DNA of 64,000 bases from Suilimivivens aceti (GCF_025567405.1 NZ_JAOQKJ010000011.1:22235-86234); one strand, 5' to 3'; numbered from the stretch's first letter, positions 1-8,129 are shown. Program-made: numbers and translations. Notes: a model not told the origin generated them from the sequence alone.

Positions 1-152
1 TATGCCTGTATCTGAAATATCAAGTTACAAACTTTATTGGGAATAGGCACCTATGCCGCAATGGGAGAATCCCCTTGTATGAAATCTCTGATTTCGCTGT
101 ATTTTCCATTTTGAGATTTTTTTAAACTGAGAATGGCACCGCAGGTCGCACG

Positions 153-206
153 ATACAGGCAAATGTAATTGCCTGTATAGAAGTGCGCTCTTAGCTTTGC
201 TAAGAG
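153..206. repeat. Two adjacent perfect hairpins
   Basis: Two inverted repeats lie back to back. The first has 10-bp arms (ATACAGGCAA at 153-162, TTGCCTGTAT at 169-178) with a 6-nt loop. The second has 8-bp arms (CTCTTAGC at 188-195, GCTAAGAG at 199-206) with a 3-nt loop. Both lie just downstream of the leftward 22-codon ORF. They may be transcript ends or debris of an integrative element; no U-tract follows, so I do not call a terminator. Confidence 0.6.
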
Positions 207-208
207 AT

Positions 209-277
209 TTATGCCGTATCCGCCGTGTTATCTTTTTTCGACTTCTGACGCATTCTGCCAGTTTTAATAATTGACAT
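209..277 (-). CDS. Small ORF, 22 aa, lysine/arginine-rich
   Basis: ATG at 277 is preceded by AGGAG six bases upstream and reads 22 codons to TAA, giving a basic peptide beginning MSIIKTGRMRQ. It is co-directional with the Xre-type gene at 289-495 and starts 12 bases after that gene's stop. The good ribosome-binding site and tight spacing suggest translation. I do not recognise the peptide. It could be the first codons of a gene truncated by element decay. Confidence 0.4.
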   Translation of the reverse strand: MSIIKTGRMRQKSKKDNTADTA

Positions 278-288
278 GTCTGCTCCTG

Positions 289-495
289 TTACTCATCATC
301 TGTAAACTCCATCATCTCATCAACGGTGCAGACCAGTTTCTTGCAAATCTTCTCAATCGTCTCCATTGATACATACTGGTTTTTTCCCATTCGGGCAAGA
401 ATGTTTCCACTGATCCCGGTGAGGTACTGCATCTCTATCCGCTTCATATTTTTATCTATGAGCATTTTCCACAATCTGTTATAACTTACGCCCAT
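289..495 (-). CDS. Xre/Cro-CI family HTH regulator, 68 aa
   Basis: Single helix-turn-helix domain covering nearly the whole protein. An N-terminal helix (VSYNRLWKMLIDKNMKR) is followed by the recognition-helix region around residues 25-40 and a closing segment (IEKICKKLVCTVDEMMEF) typical of the short HTH_26/Xre proteins of Firmicute integrative elements and phages. GGAGG sits 6 bases before the ATG at 495. It probably acts as a DNA-binding repressor or activator of neighbouring element genes; the target is unknown. Small size and context with a second Xre gene suggest element-borne regulation. Confidence 0.8.
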   Translation of the reverse strand: MGVSYNRLWKMLIDKNMKRIEMQYLTGISGNILARMGKNQYVSMETIEKICKKLVCTVDEMMEFTDDE

Positions 496-547
496 AAGCT
501 ACCTCCATATTTCTCATTCAAATATATTTTGATTATATCATGATTCG

Positions 548-623
548 CACCTTCGGTGCTTACCGTTGCTTCGCAACTATCATGATCCAATTCGCCGTTC
601 GCCAATCATGCAAGCATGTTGGC
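548..623. repeat. Cluster of three short-loop hairpins
   Basis: Three compact inverted repeats lie in 76 bases between two Xre-type genes: GCACC-TTC-GGTGC (548-560), GTTGC-TTC-GCAAC (566-578), and a longer GCCAA/TTGGC stem enclosing CATGC-AA-GCATG (601-623). The first two share the TTC loop. The motif TATCATGAT also occurs twice (about 538 and 580). The block sits downstream of the gene at 642-1181 and upstream of the gene at 289-495, so it may act as a terminator or RNA element. Function unknown. Confidence 0.6.
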
Positions 624-641
624 TCTCTTGCGCTCATTATA

Positions 642-1181
642 TCACGTTTTCGTTAGGTTAAATACCTGTAATTTTTGAGTGGCTTCGAGCATAGCGCATA
701 TCTTCCGATAAATCTTTCGTGACGGTCTGCGATTGCCTCCTTCGAGCTTATAGTAATAACCGGGTGCAATCTCTATTTGCTCTGCAAAAGCCTTCTGCGA
801 CAGCCCCAGAGCCGTTCTAACGCTCTTTAGCACTTCGGTATAGGGTACGGCAAGGAAACGGAAGAAATCATCATAGAGCAAGGACGCTTCAATTTCCAAA
901 ATATCTGCCAGTTTGACAGCTACATCATAAGGGATAGACTGCTTTCCGTTTTCATACATCGTAACAGTCGCTGGTACAATATCCAGCTTTTCTGCTATAT
1001 GCCTTGTTGTCATCTGTTTTCGCTGACGGTAGTACCTTAGATTATCGCCCTGCAAATTAGTCTTTGGCTTTTCTTCAAAAGGTATTGTTAAATGGAGTAA
1101 CAGCTCGCCCTGGTGAAATTCACACAGCGATGTGTGATTGAAAACACCATTGCAAATACTATGTGGTACTTGCATTCCCAT
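642..1181 (-). CDS. Double-HTH Xre family regulator, 179 aa
   Basis: Two helix-turn-helix units are visible. Residues about 49-104 hold a classic Xre domain (LRYYRQRKQMTTRHIAEKL then VTMYENGKQSIP). Residues about 112-168 hold a second Xre-like domain (ALGLSQKAFAEQIEIAPGYYYKLEGG). A duplicated HTH in one chain is unusual and suggests binding to paired or extended sites. The first ~45 residues show no recognisable domain, and the ATG at 1181 has no clear Shine-Dalgarno, so translation may begin further in. It is co-oriented with the short Xre gene and small ORF to its left, consistent with an element control region. Confidence 0.7.
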   Translation of the reverse strand: MGMQVPHSICNGVFNHTSLCEFHQGELLLHLTIPFEEKPKTNLQGDNLRYYRQRKQMTTRHIAEKLDIVPATVTMYENGKQSIPYDVAVKLADILEIEASLLYDDFFRFLAVPYTEVLKSVRTALGLSQKAFAEQIEIAPGYYYKLEGGNRRPSRKIYRKICAMLEATQKLQVFNLTKT

Positions 1182-1342
1182 TTTGTATGCGCCAAACTAT
1201 TATTGTCCATTTGGGGCCTCCTGTGTTTTTTATTTGTGGTTTGCAAACCCTCATTTATTTTAACACAGGAGTTTTCTTTTATCTAAAGATTTCCCTCCCC
1301 TGCATAGCAGGGGGTATTTTCACTGTGACACAACTAACTAAC

Positions 1343-1386
1343 GATAAGCACCGCTATATAGAGAAACCTGTACTGCGGTGCTTATC
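1343..1386. repeat. 12-bp perfect inverted repeat
   Basis: GATAAGCACCGC (1343-1354) and GCGGTGCTTATC (1375-1386) form a perfect 12-bp stem with a 20-nt loop. It lies about 55 bases after the stop of the leftward SGNH hydrolase gene, in the 260-base space upstream of the double-HTH gene. It may end the hydrolase transcript, although no clear T-run follows, or serve as an operator for the HTH gene. Otherwise 1182-1440 holds nothing I can recognise. Confidence 0.5.
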
Positions 1387-1440
1387 TGTATACAAATATA
1401 TCGCGAATTCTAATACCTTTAACAAATTATTACTGCTGCT

Positions 1441-2085
1441 TTACAAAATCTCGCGAACTTTTTCTGACAATGCTTCTGCCAACTGTGCATGACCTTCCCC
1501 GGTTAAATGCATAAAATCAATTTGATTAGGCGCCGCTGTAAGGACACAGTTTGCGTCCAGATAATGGCAGTCTGTAAGTTCAGCAATTTCTTTGTATTCG
1601 GCAGCTAAACGGCGAGATTTCTCATCACATCCAACTCCCATCGTATCGCCCACCTCCGTCTGAATATATTCCGTTGCAATGTTTTGCGGTACTACAACCA
1701 AAATATTGGGAACACCGTCTTTCCATGCATCCAATGTAGCTTTTGCCTTTAAAATCAAACGTTTTAATCCCAGGCCGATACAGGCGGCAGAAGAACCGAA
1801 CCTTTCTTTTGTATCATTCGTTCCCAACATAATAATCAATAAATCTACTGGTTCATGACTCATAAGACAAGGATAGATATAATCCAATCCAGAAAGACCT
1901 TCATGGATCGGATCGGAAAAACAGGTAGTTCGGCCAGAAAGACCTTCTTCCAGAATCAGGTAATCGGCCCCCAGTTTTTTTTGCAAAAGCTGAGTCCAAC
2001 GATGACTTTCATCAAAACGACCTCCTGTTTCTGCACAATAACCATGCGTGTTGGAATCTCCAAAACATAAAATATGATTTCTCAT
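1441..2085 (-). CDS. SGNH/GDSL-family esterase, 214 aa
   Basis: Cytoplasmic-type SGNH hydrolase. Block I is CFGDSNTHG at residues about 7-15 with the nucleophile Ser. Block II glycine lies in the EGLSGRTT segment. Block III is MLGTNDTKE. The terminal DxxH-like motif is DFMHLTGEGH near residue 200. The family deacylates sugars, lipids or esters; the substrate cannot be read here. Start is ATG 2085, with AGGAG 11 bases upstream; an in-frame ATG at 2139 would add 18 residues without a better site. Its position next to the nan locus could point to removal of O-acetyl groups from sialic acid, but this is inference. Confidence 0.8.
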   Translation of the reverse strand: MRNHILCFGDSNTHGYCAETGGRFDESHRWTQLLQKKLGADYLILEEGLSGRTTCFSDPIHEGLSGLDYIYPCLMSHEPVDLLIIMLGTNDTKERFGSSAACIGLGLKRLILKAKATLDAWKDGVPNILVVVPQNIATEYIQTEVGDTMGVGCDEKSRRLAAEYKEIAELTDCHYLDANCVLTAAPNQIDFMHLTGEGHAQLAEALSEKVREIL

Positions 2086-2571
2086 AAATTTTATCACTCC
2101 TTTATTTCTGTTATCAGCTATGAGCAAAGCTCCACACACCTATTATTTATGCGACTTTGCGAGGCATGGCAAGCCTCGTTATCACTACTAACTTCATAGT
2201 AACAACCAACTCCTAATGGTACAATTAAATTGACAAAATTAATCACACTTGAAAAGAGCTGATTGCTATCTATCGTCAAAAAATTTTACAGGATATCCAC
2301 CTGTTCACATCACAACCGGTTGCCAGATTCCTGTTTCAAAAATACCGGTCAAGAACGAATGTTTGTAGGAAATCAAAACTCTATCACTAACTTAAATACA
2401 TTCGCACATATCAGTTTGTTGGCAGTTGCAATTGCAGCAATCACTACATTTTCCAAGCAGTCTTACCGTAAACTAAAAAACAATCAAACGGACTGCATGA
2501 TTTTCAATATGTGTTTTGCTCATCTCTATCTGTTATCAAAATCATATCATTTTTAATTCCAAAAATCAATC
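2086..2571. other. Intergenic stretch without a convincing gene
   Basis: This space separates the leftward SGNH gene from the rightward nanE promoter. It contains a CGAGGC/GCCTCG hairpin at 2160-2178. An open frame at 2263-2556 has no ribosome-binding site and no recognisable family, so I do not call it. The base composition is A+T-rich. It could hold decayed element sequence; I see no RNA gene. Confidence 0.5.
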
Positions 2572-2591
2572 ATGAAAGAAATTTCTTTCAT
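2572..2591. promoter_or_regulatory. 20-bp perfect palindrome, candidate RpiR operator of nanE
   Basis: ATGAAAGAAATTTCTTTCAT is a perfect 20-bp palindrome placed immediately upstream of the -35 box of the nanE promoter. RpiR/MurR-family regulators commonly bind TGAAA...TTTCA-type sites, and an RpiR gene (plus the wreck of a second) lies in this locus. Flanking AATCA/TGATT nearly extends the symmetry. Assignment to this RpiR protein is inference. A weaker half-matching site (ACTTTCAT, near 15443-15450) lies upstream of the leftward nan operon. Confidence 0.65.
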
Positions 2592-2601
2592 TGATTTTTC
2601 C

Positions 2602-2629
2602 TTGAAAAAAATTTTGGCCATGTTATAGT
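2602..2629 (+). promoter_or_regulatory. nanE promoter
   Basis: TTGAAA (2602-2607), 16-base spacer, TATAGT (2624-2629) preceded by an extended -10 TG (2621-2622). It is followed by the nanE ribosome-binding site AAGGAGG and start codon about 70 bases downstream. The palindrome at 2572-2591 abuts its upstream edge. Confidence 0.65.
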
Positions 2630-2698
2630 GAAAATAACGAAACTGACATTCCCTGTTCCCAACGAAACCATATCATCATTAAAAGGAGGCTACTTCAT

Positions 2699-3400
2699 AT
2701 GACGCAAAAAAATCAGGCAATCTTCGAACAAATCAAGGGCGGACTGATCGTATCCTGTCAGGCTCTTCCGGATGAACCTCTTCATGGTTCTTATATTATG
2801 TCCAGAATGGCATATGCGGCTATGTTAGGCGGTGCAGTAGGAATACGCGCCAATACCATACCTGATATTACAGAAATCAAAAAAACTGTAGATCTTCCTA
2901 TCATCGGTATTATAAAAGAAGTGTACGAAAATTCTAACGTCTATATTACGCCCACAATGAAAGAAATTGATGCTCTGGTTGAATGCGGCGTAGAAATCAT
3001 CGCCTCTGATGCCACCGATTCTGAAAAGCGTCCCAGACCTGATGGAAAATGCCTTGATGAATTTTTTAAGGAAGTTCGTGAAAAATATCCGGACCAGCTT
3101 TTTATGGCAGACTGCTCCAACTATGAGGAAGCGATTCATGCGGCTGAGATCGGCTTTGATTTTATTGGAACTACTATGAATGGATACACAGAATACACCA
3201 AAGGTGTAACTTTGCCTAATATTGATTTAATGACCCGACTGGTAAAGGAATGCGAGAAGCCAGTGATCGCAGAGGGTGGAATCTGGCTTCCGGATCAGTT
3301 GCGGGCAGCTTTAGACGCAGGCGTTCATTCAGCGGTTATCGGAGGTGCAATCACAAGACCGTTAGAAATCACCAGACGCTTTGTAGCTGCCATCAAATAA
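2699..3400 (+). CDS. nanE: N-acetylmannosamine-6-phosphate 2-epimerase NanE
   Basis: Cytoplasmic TIM-barrel enzyme that converts ManNAc-6-phosphate to GlcNAc-6-phosphate in sialic-acid catabolism. The sequence shows the family start (GGLIVSCQALPDEPL, residues 14-28), the conserved lysine in GIIKE (K73), the phosphate-binding AEGGI (191-195) with the catalytic glutamate E192, and IGGAITRP (214-221). The length of 233 aa is normal. AAGGAGG precedes the ATG. nanK follows after 23 bases, so the two form a short rightward operon; the lyase and transporter lie on the opposite strand of the same locus. Confidence 0.95.
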   Translation: MTQKNQAIFEQIKGGLIVSCQALPDEPLHGSYIMSRMAYAAMLGGAVGIRANTIPDITEIKKTVDLPIIGIIKEVYENSNVYITPTMKEIDALVECGVEIIASDATDSEKRPRPDGKCLDEFFKEVREKYPDQLFMADCSNYEEAIHAAEIGFDFIGTTMNGYTEYTKGVTLPNIDLMTRLVKECEKPVIAEGGIWLPDQLRAALDAGVHSAVIGGAITRPLEITRRFVAAIK

Positions 3401-3423
3401 AGAAAAACGAGGATTTCAAACCT

Positions 3424-4314
3424 ATGAAAATTGCAGCTTTGGATATTGGCGGTACTTCCATCAAATCCGGGATCTGGAACGGTCATAATATGGAAGAAAC
3501 CGGAGAGATTGCCACAAACGCCAAAAACGGCGGACCGTATGTCATTCAGCGAGCTATAGAAATTCTTCGTTCCTATTCCGGATTCGAAGCCATCGGTATC
3601 AGCACAGCGGGACAGGTCGATTCCCAAAAAGGAATAATCCGATATGCCAACGAAAATATTCCCAACTATACCGGAATGCCAATACGGCAAATTCTGGAAG
3701 AAACCTTCGGAGTTCCCATTGCCGTAGAAAATGACGTCAATGCGGCTGCTATGGGAGAAGCTCACTTTGGCGCAGGAAAAAATCATCCGGATTTTCTGTG
3801 TCTGACCTATGGAACCGGTGTAGGTGGAGCCATTGTCATCAATAAAAAGATATATAGCGGAAGCATGTTTTCCGCAGGCGAATTTGGTGCCATTACAGTC
3901 CATCCAGAAGACATCCGGGATCATGATCCGTTCAGCGGCTGTTATGAACAATATGCTTCCGCTACCGCACTTGTAAAAAAAGCGAAAGCATATGACGAAA
4001 GACTGGAAAATGGCCGGATTATTTTTTCACGCTTAACCGAAGAACCCGTAAAAAAAATCGTCGATGACTGGATCGATGAGATTGTTTATGGTCTTACGAC
4101 CGTTATTCATATTTTCAACCCCTCTTGCATCGTTCTCGGAGGCGGTGTCATGGCTCAGCCTTACATTTTACAACAAGTACAGCAAAAAACAAGTAAGCGA
4201 ACCATGAGCAGTTTTCATAATGTCGAACTGAAAACCGCTGAGCTTGGGAATCACGCAGGTATGCTTGGAGCAGCATGGTTAGCATTACAGAAAGGTTCAC
4301 TTCACGCCAGGTGA
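3424..4314 (+). CDS. nanK: ROK-family N-acetylmannosamine kinase NanK
   Basis: 296-aa sugar kinase of the ROK family; by context it phosphorylates ManNAc released by the lyase, giving the substrate of NanE. An N-terminal ATP loop (DIGGTSIKSG, residues 7-16), the catalytic aspartate in ENDVNAAA (D104), and TYGTGVGGAI (128-137) are clear. The zinc motif of many ROK proteins (CxCGxxGCxE) is reduced to SGCYEQ near 171-176, so structural zinc is probably absent. I start at ATG 3424, where the family begins; the frame is open further upstream but overlaps nanE. A kinase for another N-acyl sugar is possible. Confidence 0.85.
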   Translation: MKIAALDIGGTSIKSGIWNGHNMEETGEIATNAKNGGPYVIQRAIEILRSYSGFEAIGISTAGQVDSQKGIIRYANENIPNYTGMPIRQILEETFGVPIAVENDVNAAAMGEAHFGAGKNHPDFLCLTYGTGVGGAIVINKKIYSGSMFSAGEFGAITVHPEDIRDHDPFSGCYEQYASATALVKKAKAYDERLENGRIIFSRLTEEPVKKIVDDWIDEIVYGLTTVIHIFNPSCIVLGGGVMAQPYILQQVQQKTSKRTMSSFHNVELKTAELGNHAGMLGAAWLALQKGSLHAR

Positions 4315-4331
4315 TTTACTCATAAAAATTA

Positions 4332-4813
4332 AAACAGAATATACTCGATTTACCAAAGCAGAAAAAAGTAGCCAATTATATTTTTCAAAACCATGGAATT
4401 AAAAGGGTATCAGGAATTTAATTTCTTAGAATCGAACCCAAGGTTTATTGTATGCAGGATTCTCATATGCAGGCCATAGTAGCTTCCACGATGTCGGAGA
4501 ATGAAGTAGCCATTCTTTTTTCTTATTCCGGAGCGACCAAGGATACTATTCACGTGGCAGAAACCGTAAAAAAGCCGGAGCAAAAATCATCTGTATTACT
4601 CGCTTTATCAAGTCTCCTCTAACCTCCTATGCAGACCTTACGCTCCTGTGCGGTGCCAATGAAGGCTCACTTCAGGGAGGTTCTACCTCCTCTGAAATGA
4701 GCCAGCTCTTTTTGGTAGATCTCATGTATACAGAGTATTATCGAAGATACTATGATTTCTGCAGCAAAAACAATGAAAAAACCTGTGGATCAGTCGTTGA
4801 AAAAATATGGTGA
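4332..4813 (+). pseudogene. Decayed RpiR-family regulator
   Basis: Fragments of an RpiR/MurR regulator follow nanK. The first piece reads LPKQKKVANYIFQNHG, the start of an HTH_6 domain, then stops. After an apparent internal deletion, a SIS domain resumes (SENEVAILFSYSGATKDT, then after a frameshift near 4570 in an A-run, GAKIICITRFIKSPLTSYAD). It ends at TGA 4813. Original size of about 280 residues is implied. The loss of most of the DNA-binding domain means it is dead. It directly faces the intact RpiR gene on the other strand and suggests replacement of one regulator by another. Confidence 0.8.
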
Positions 4814-4840
4814 CTTGTTTCCATCCCTGCCAGCTATAAC

Positions 4841-5686
4841 CTATTCGATCCAGTAATGAGGCTGTTTTTTTCTGTCATTCAATGCCTGTATGGTATTATT
4901 ATACATAAATTTCTTTTCCTCATCTTCATCTACATAGTAATAATAAAGAATATCCATCATAGCAAGCAAAGGAAGCTGCGGCGAAACAATATTTCCTCCA
5001 TACATATACTTAATAGAAGGAATCAAGACCACCTCAGTGCAAAATTCTTTGAAAATTTCTTTATCATTGGCCGTAAACAGAATTGTTTTTGCCCCTCTGG
5101 CATATGCCCCTTCTAACAAATAGAGAATCTCTTCGCTTTCTCCGCTTAAACTCATGCCAATGACCAGCTTATTTTTATCCTGAAAGACCGTACACATCCT
5201 GATTCGATCTGCTTCCTGCAGAGAATTAATATTTACTCCAATACGCATAAACCGCTCTTCCATCTCACTGGCCGCCAACCCGGAGCTTCCTTTTCCACAG
5301 ATCCAAACCTGTTCCGCCCCATTGATATATTCCACAATCCGCATCATCTGCGCCTCATCCACCAGACTATACGCCTTATTGATAATCTCCTGATAAATAT
5401 TGAGTACCTTCCGCACATTGCTCGTTGTGACCTCTGTAAATCTGGACTCTGCAATACTTTCTTTATAGGAATATACAAATTCGCGATACCCCTGAAATCC
5501 GCATTTCTTTGCAAATCTTGACAAGGCTGCCATGGATACAAATAATTGCTCCGACACACTTTTTGCAGACAAATCCACAGCTTCCCGATTCGTAAGAAAA
5601 AAATCGGCAATGCTCTTTTCTACTTGTGTAAAAGACTCATATTTCACTTCAATGATCGGAACAATGGATTTTACATATTGATCCAT
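4841..5686 (-). CDS. RpiR-family transcriptional regulator (HTH_6 + SIS)
   Basis: 281 aa, full family length. N-terminal HTH_6 domain (residues about 5-80, including KSIADFFLTNREAVDLSA and LFVSMAALSRFAKKCGF) and a C-terminal SIS sugar-phosphate-binding domain (about 120-255, with WICGKGSSGLAASEME and GMSLSGESEEILYLL). Such proteins sense phosphosugars; in a nan locus the likely ligand is ManNAc-6-P or GlcNAc-6-P. It is the last gene of the long leftward operon, 42 bases after the second esterase. AGGAGG lies 12 bases before the ATG. The candidate operator is the palindrome before nanE. Confidence 0.9.
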   Translation of the reverse strand: MDQYVKSIVPIIEVKYESFTQVEKSIADFFLTNREAVDLSAKSVSEQLFVSMAALSRFAKKCGFQGYREFVYSYKESIAESRFTEVTTSNVRKVLNIYQEIINKAYSLVDEAQMMRIVEYINGAEQVWICGKGSSGLAASEMEERFMRIGVNINSLQEADRIRMCTVFQDKNKLVIGMSLSGESEEILYLLEGAYARGAKTILFTANDKEIFKEFCTEVVLIPSIKYMYGGNIVSPQLPLLAMMDILYYYYVDEDEEKKFMYNNTIQALNDRKKQPHYWIE

Positions 5687-5728
5687 TCTTAATCAATACC
5701 TCCTGCTTCTATCAAAAAATGCTGTCCT

Positions 5729-6685
5729 TTATTTCTCCAGCAAAAATTTTAAGTATTCATTTTCAAAAAAATTATTTAGTTCATGCCCATGCTTGGGATA
5801 TACAAGATGCCGTTTTTCACATGCCAAAGCATGAAATACAGCAAACTGAGCGGACGGTGGAGATACAAAGTCCCTTAAACCGGTACTCATAAGTACCTTT
5901 GCTTTTACCATAGAAGCAAAATTTTTCACATCCATCAGGGCAAGCTTCTCAAAGATTTCTTTTTCGCGTTTATGTTCCGGATCATGCCATCGAAAAAAAT
6001 ACGTTAGCCCTTCATATCCGTTGGTATCAAAATCCATTTCCCATACTCTTTTATAATCGCAAAGCATAGGATAATGTGCAATACATTTCTCTATCTCCGG
6101 ATACAATGCGGCACAGGCAATAGCCTGACCTCCACCTTGCCCTTCACCATACACATAAAGTGAACCGTCATCCATGCCGGATAATCGTTTTGCCACCTCA
6201 ATCCACAAAAAAGAATCCTCTATTAAATGATACAGATACATGTTTTCAGGGATATCCGAAAGCCCCTGAAATAATAGGCTACCGGCAGTAGGTCCCACTC
6301 CGCTTTGTCCAGACTCACTCATGCCACCCTGGCCTCTCGCATCCGGCGCCAACACCCCAAACCCTAACGCTCCGTAACGACTCAAATGAAACCAGCCTCT
6401 GGAAGCGCCCGGATAATCATGAAATGCAATCACCATTGGAACCTGTGTCTTTTTCTTTGGTCGAATGTATTTTGCACGAAGCCATACCTGATCTGTTGCC
6501 TGTATAGTAATCCGAAAATAACTCAATTTTGGATTTTCATACTCCACAGCTTCTTCTTCGATTCGTAAAGAAAATGCGCTCACCTTTTGCTTGCTCTTCT
6601 CCCAAAAGAATTCAAAATGCTCCGGCATCGGATCCCTACCCAAATACTGCCGTAACTGCTCCAAGGATACATCTACTCCTGGCAC
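5729..6685 (-). CDS. AXE1-family esterase-like protein lacking the serine nucleophile
   Basis: 318-aa alpha/beta-hydrolase of the acetylxylan esterase / cephalosporin-C deacetylase family. The nucleophile elbow, normally GxSxGG, reads GEGQGGG at residues 180-186: the serine is glycine (G182, codon GGG). The acid (GLRDFVSPP, D272) and histidine (KHGHE, H301) remain. It starts 13 bases inside the end of its intact paralogue at 6673-7662, so the two are coupled. It may be an inactive partner, a binding protein or an enzyme with another mechanism; a sequencing error cannot change this codon to Ser without two substitutions or a G-to-A change giving AGC/AGT-type codons. Confidence 0.85.
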   Translation of the reverse strand: MPGVDVSLEQLRQYLGRDPMPEHFEFFWEKSKQKVSAFSLRIEEEAVEYENPKLSYFRITIQATDQVWLRAKYIRPKKKTQVPMVIAFHDYPGASRGWFHLSRYGALGFGVLAPDARGQGGMSESGQSGVGPTAGSLLFQGLSDIPENMYLYHLIEDSFLWIEVAKRLSGMDDGSLYVYGEGQGGGQAIACAALYPEIEKCIAHYPMLCDYKRVWEMDFDTNGYEGLTYFFRWHDPEHKREKEIFEKLALMDVKNFASMVKAKVLMSTGLRDFVSPPSAQFAVFHALACEKRHLVYPKHGHELNNFFENEYLKFLLEK

Positions 6686-7662
6686 ACAACCGCCTCCTCT
6701 CCGAAAAATGCAATCAGTTTATCGTCAAAAGCTGCTATTTCCTCATGTCCGAATTCTGGAAATATCAGATGTTGCTTCGGCGCTCTGATTTTAGAAAAAA
6801 CGGCAAACTGTGAGGATGGCGGACAAATTTCGTCCATCAACCCAGTTCCAAACAAAACCGGACAGGTAATTCGTTCCACAAAATTCTGTACATCAATATA
6901 TCCCAGTTTTGTAAAAAACTCCGTCAAATGCTTTCCTTCCGGATCAAACCATCTGGTATAATAATTGAGTCCATTATACACAATTACATCCCGATCCATA
7001 TCCCAGGCTCTCCGATAATCACTTAAAAACGGATATAATGCGGCGCAGCGCCGGATATAAGATGAATTCAAAGCTGTACACACAAGTCCCAACCCAGCTC
7101 CCTGGCTGGCTCCGTTCACATAAATTCTCTCACAATCCAGTTCAGGAAGATTCATTGCCAATCTGACCATCAGGCAGGTGTCCATAAACACTTCGACATA
7201 ATACATCTTTTCCGCATCTCCATCCACGCCCTGAATAATATGATCAGAAGCTGTAGTTCCCGCTCTGCCCCCTAAATCTTCACTTGAACCGCCTTGACCC
7301 GGACAATCCATGGCTAAAACCGCCATTCCCATTCCTACAAACGACGCCTGCTCAAACCATCCTCTGGAAGCGCCCGGATATCCGTGAAACTGCAAAACAA
7401 CCGGTACTTTCTCCATGGATTTTGGTCTTATATATTTCGCATGAAGTTTTTCGCCATTTACACCCTCAAGCCAGACATCAAAAAATTCTGTCTCCGAGGT
7501 TTGAGGAAGGTCTGACGGTATTATTTCATAACTAAACGGAACCGACCAGGCCTTTTTCGTCATCTTATCCCAAAAATTCCAGAAATCGTCTGGAACTGGC
7601 GTGCTACCTGTATAACGTTTCAGTTCCTCAAGAGGCATATCCTTTCTCGGCAATGTAATCAA
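6673..7662 (-). CDS. AXE1-family carbohydrate esterase, intact triad
   Basis: 329-aa alpha/beta-hydrolase of the AXE1 (acetylxylan esterase/cephalosporin-C deacetylase) family with the complete triad: S186 in GASQGAG, D277 in GLMDEICPP, H306 in FGHEE. The conserved FHGYPGASRGWF oxyanion region is at about 92-103. No signal peptide, so it acts in the cytosol. In a nan locus the natural role would be removal of O-acetyl groups from imported sialic acids before the lyase step; that substrate is inference. It overlaps nanQ by 4 bases and the serine-less paralogue by 13, so all are translated together. Confidence 0.88.
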   Translation of the reverse strand: MITLPRKDMPLEELKRYTGSTPVPDDFWNFWDKMTKKAWSVPFSYEIIPSDLPQTSETEFFDVWLEGVNGEKLHAKYIRPKSMEKVPVVLQFHGYPGASRGWFEQASFVGMGMAVLAMDCPGQGGSSEDLGGRAGTTASDHIIQGVDGDAEKMYYVEVFMDTCLMVRLAMNLPELDCERIYVNGASQGAGLGLVCTALNSSYIRRCAALYPFLSDYRRAWDMDRDVIVYNGLNYYTRWFDPEGKHLTEFFTKLGYIDVQNFVERITCPVLFGTGLMDEICPPSSQFAVFSKIRAPKQHLIFPEFGHEEIAAFDDKLIAFFGEEAVVCQE

Positions 7663-8117
7663 ACCTCCTCTATCCGCACCTTAAAAATTGCCTTTTTTAT
7701 TTTCTGAGATTCTTTTGCAATGACTCCTGTTCGATGTCCATCCTCCGGAAAACAAACCAGAAAATCGCCTTCATGCAGCGTAACCTGCGCAGCTGCCTCA
7801 CCGGTCAGCGGAAGGAAATCATCCTGTGGGACGTACTCTTTCTGCTCCATTGTCCGAATAAAGCCAATATCTATTTGTTCGTTTCCTCTCAGCATCAAAT
7901 GAATATCCAAATATTTCCTGTGTGCTTCCCAAAAACGTTCTTCCCTCTGCACCGTCGTATACTCCGCAATGTTTACATAAAATCGTTCTCCCTCAATGGG
8001 ATAAGACCCCGGGTTCAATGCTTCTAAATCATGCGTTTCTGCATAAGCAAAACATTCCCTGATACGTTCTTCTAAAAAACCATAAGTAGTTTGTTGATGA
8101 ATATTTCCAAATACCAT
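7659..8117 (-). CDS. nanQ: YhcH/NanQ-type N-acetylneuraminate anomerase
   Basis: 152-aa cupin-like DUF386 protein (YhcH/YjgK/YiaL). E. coli YhcH (NanQ) speeds opening of the sialic-acid ring for the lyase. The signature stretch KYLDIHLMLRGNEQIDIG (residues about 68-85), the preceding IEGERFYVNIAEYTT, and the acidic-histidine tail FPEDGHRTG are all present. It sits between the amidohydrolase (12 bases upstream) and the intact esterase (4-base overlap). The family also includes paralogues for other sugars, but the surrounding nanA, nanE and nanK make the sialate role likely. Confidence 0.88.
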   Translation of the reverse strand: MVFGNIHQQTTYGFLEERIRECFAYAETHDLEALNPGSYPIEGERFYVNIAEYTTVQREERFWEAHRKYLDIHLMLRGNEQIDIGFIRTMEQKEYVPQDDFLPLTGEAAAQVTLHEGDFLVCFPEDGHRTGVIAKESQKIKKAIFKVRIEEV

Positions 8118-8129
8118 ATCTGCTCTTCC

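Noticed and set aside
2263..2556. 97-codon rightward open frame before nanE
   Set aside because: No ribosome-binding site, no family resemblance, and it lies directly upstream of the nanE operator; likely a chance frame.
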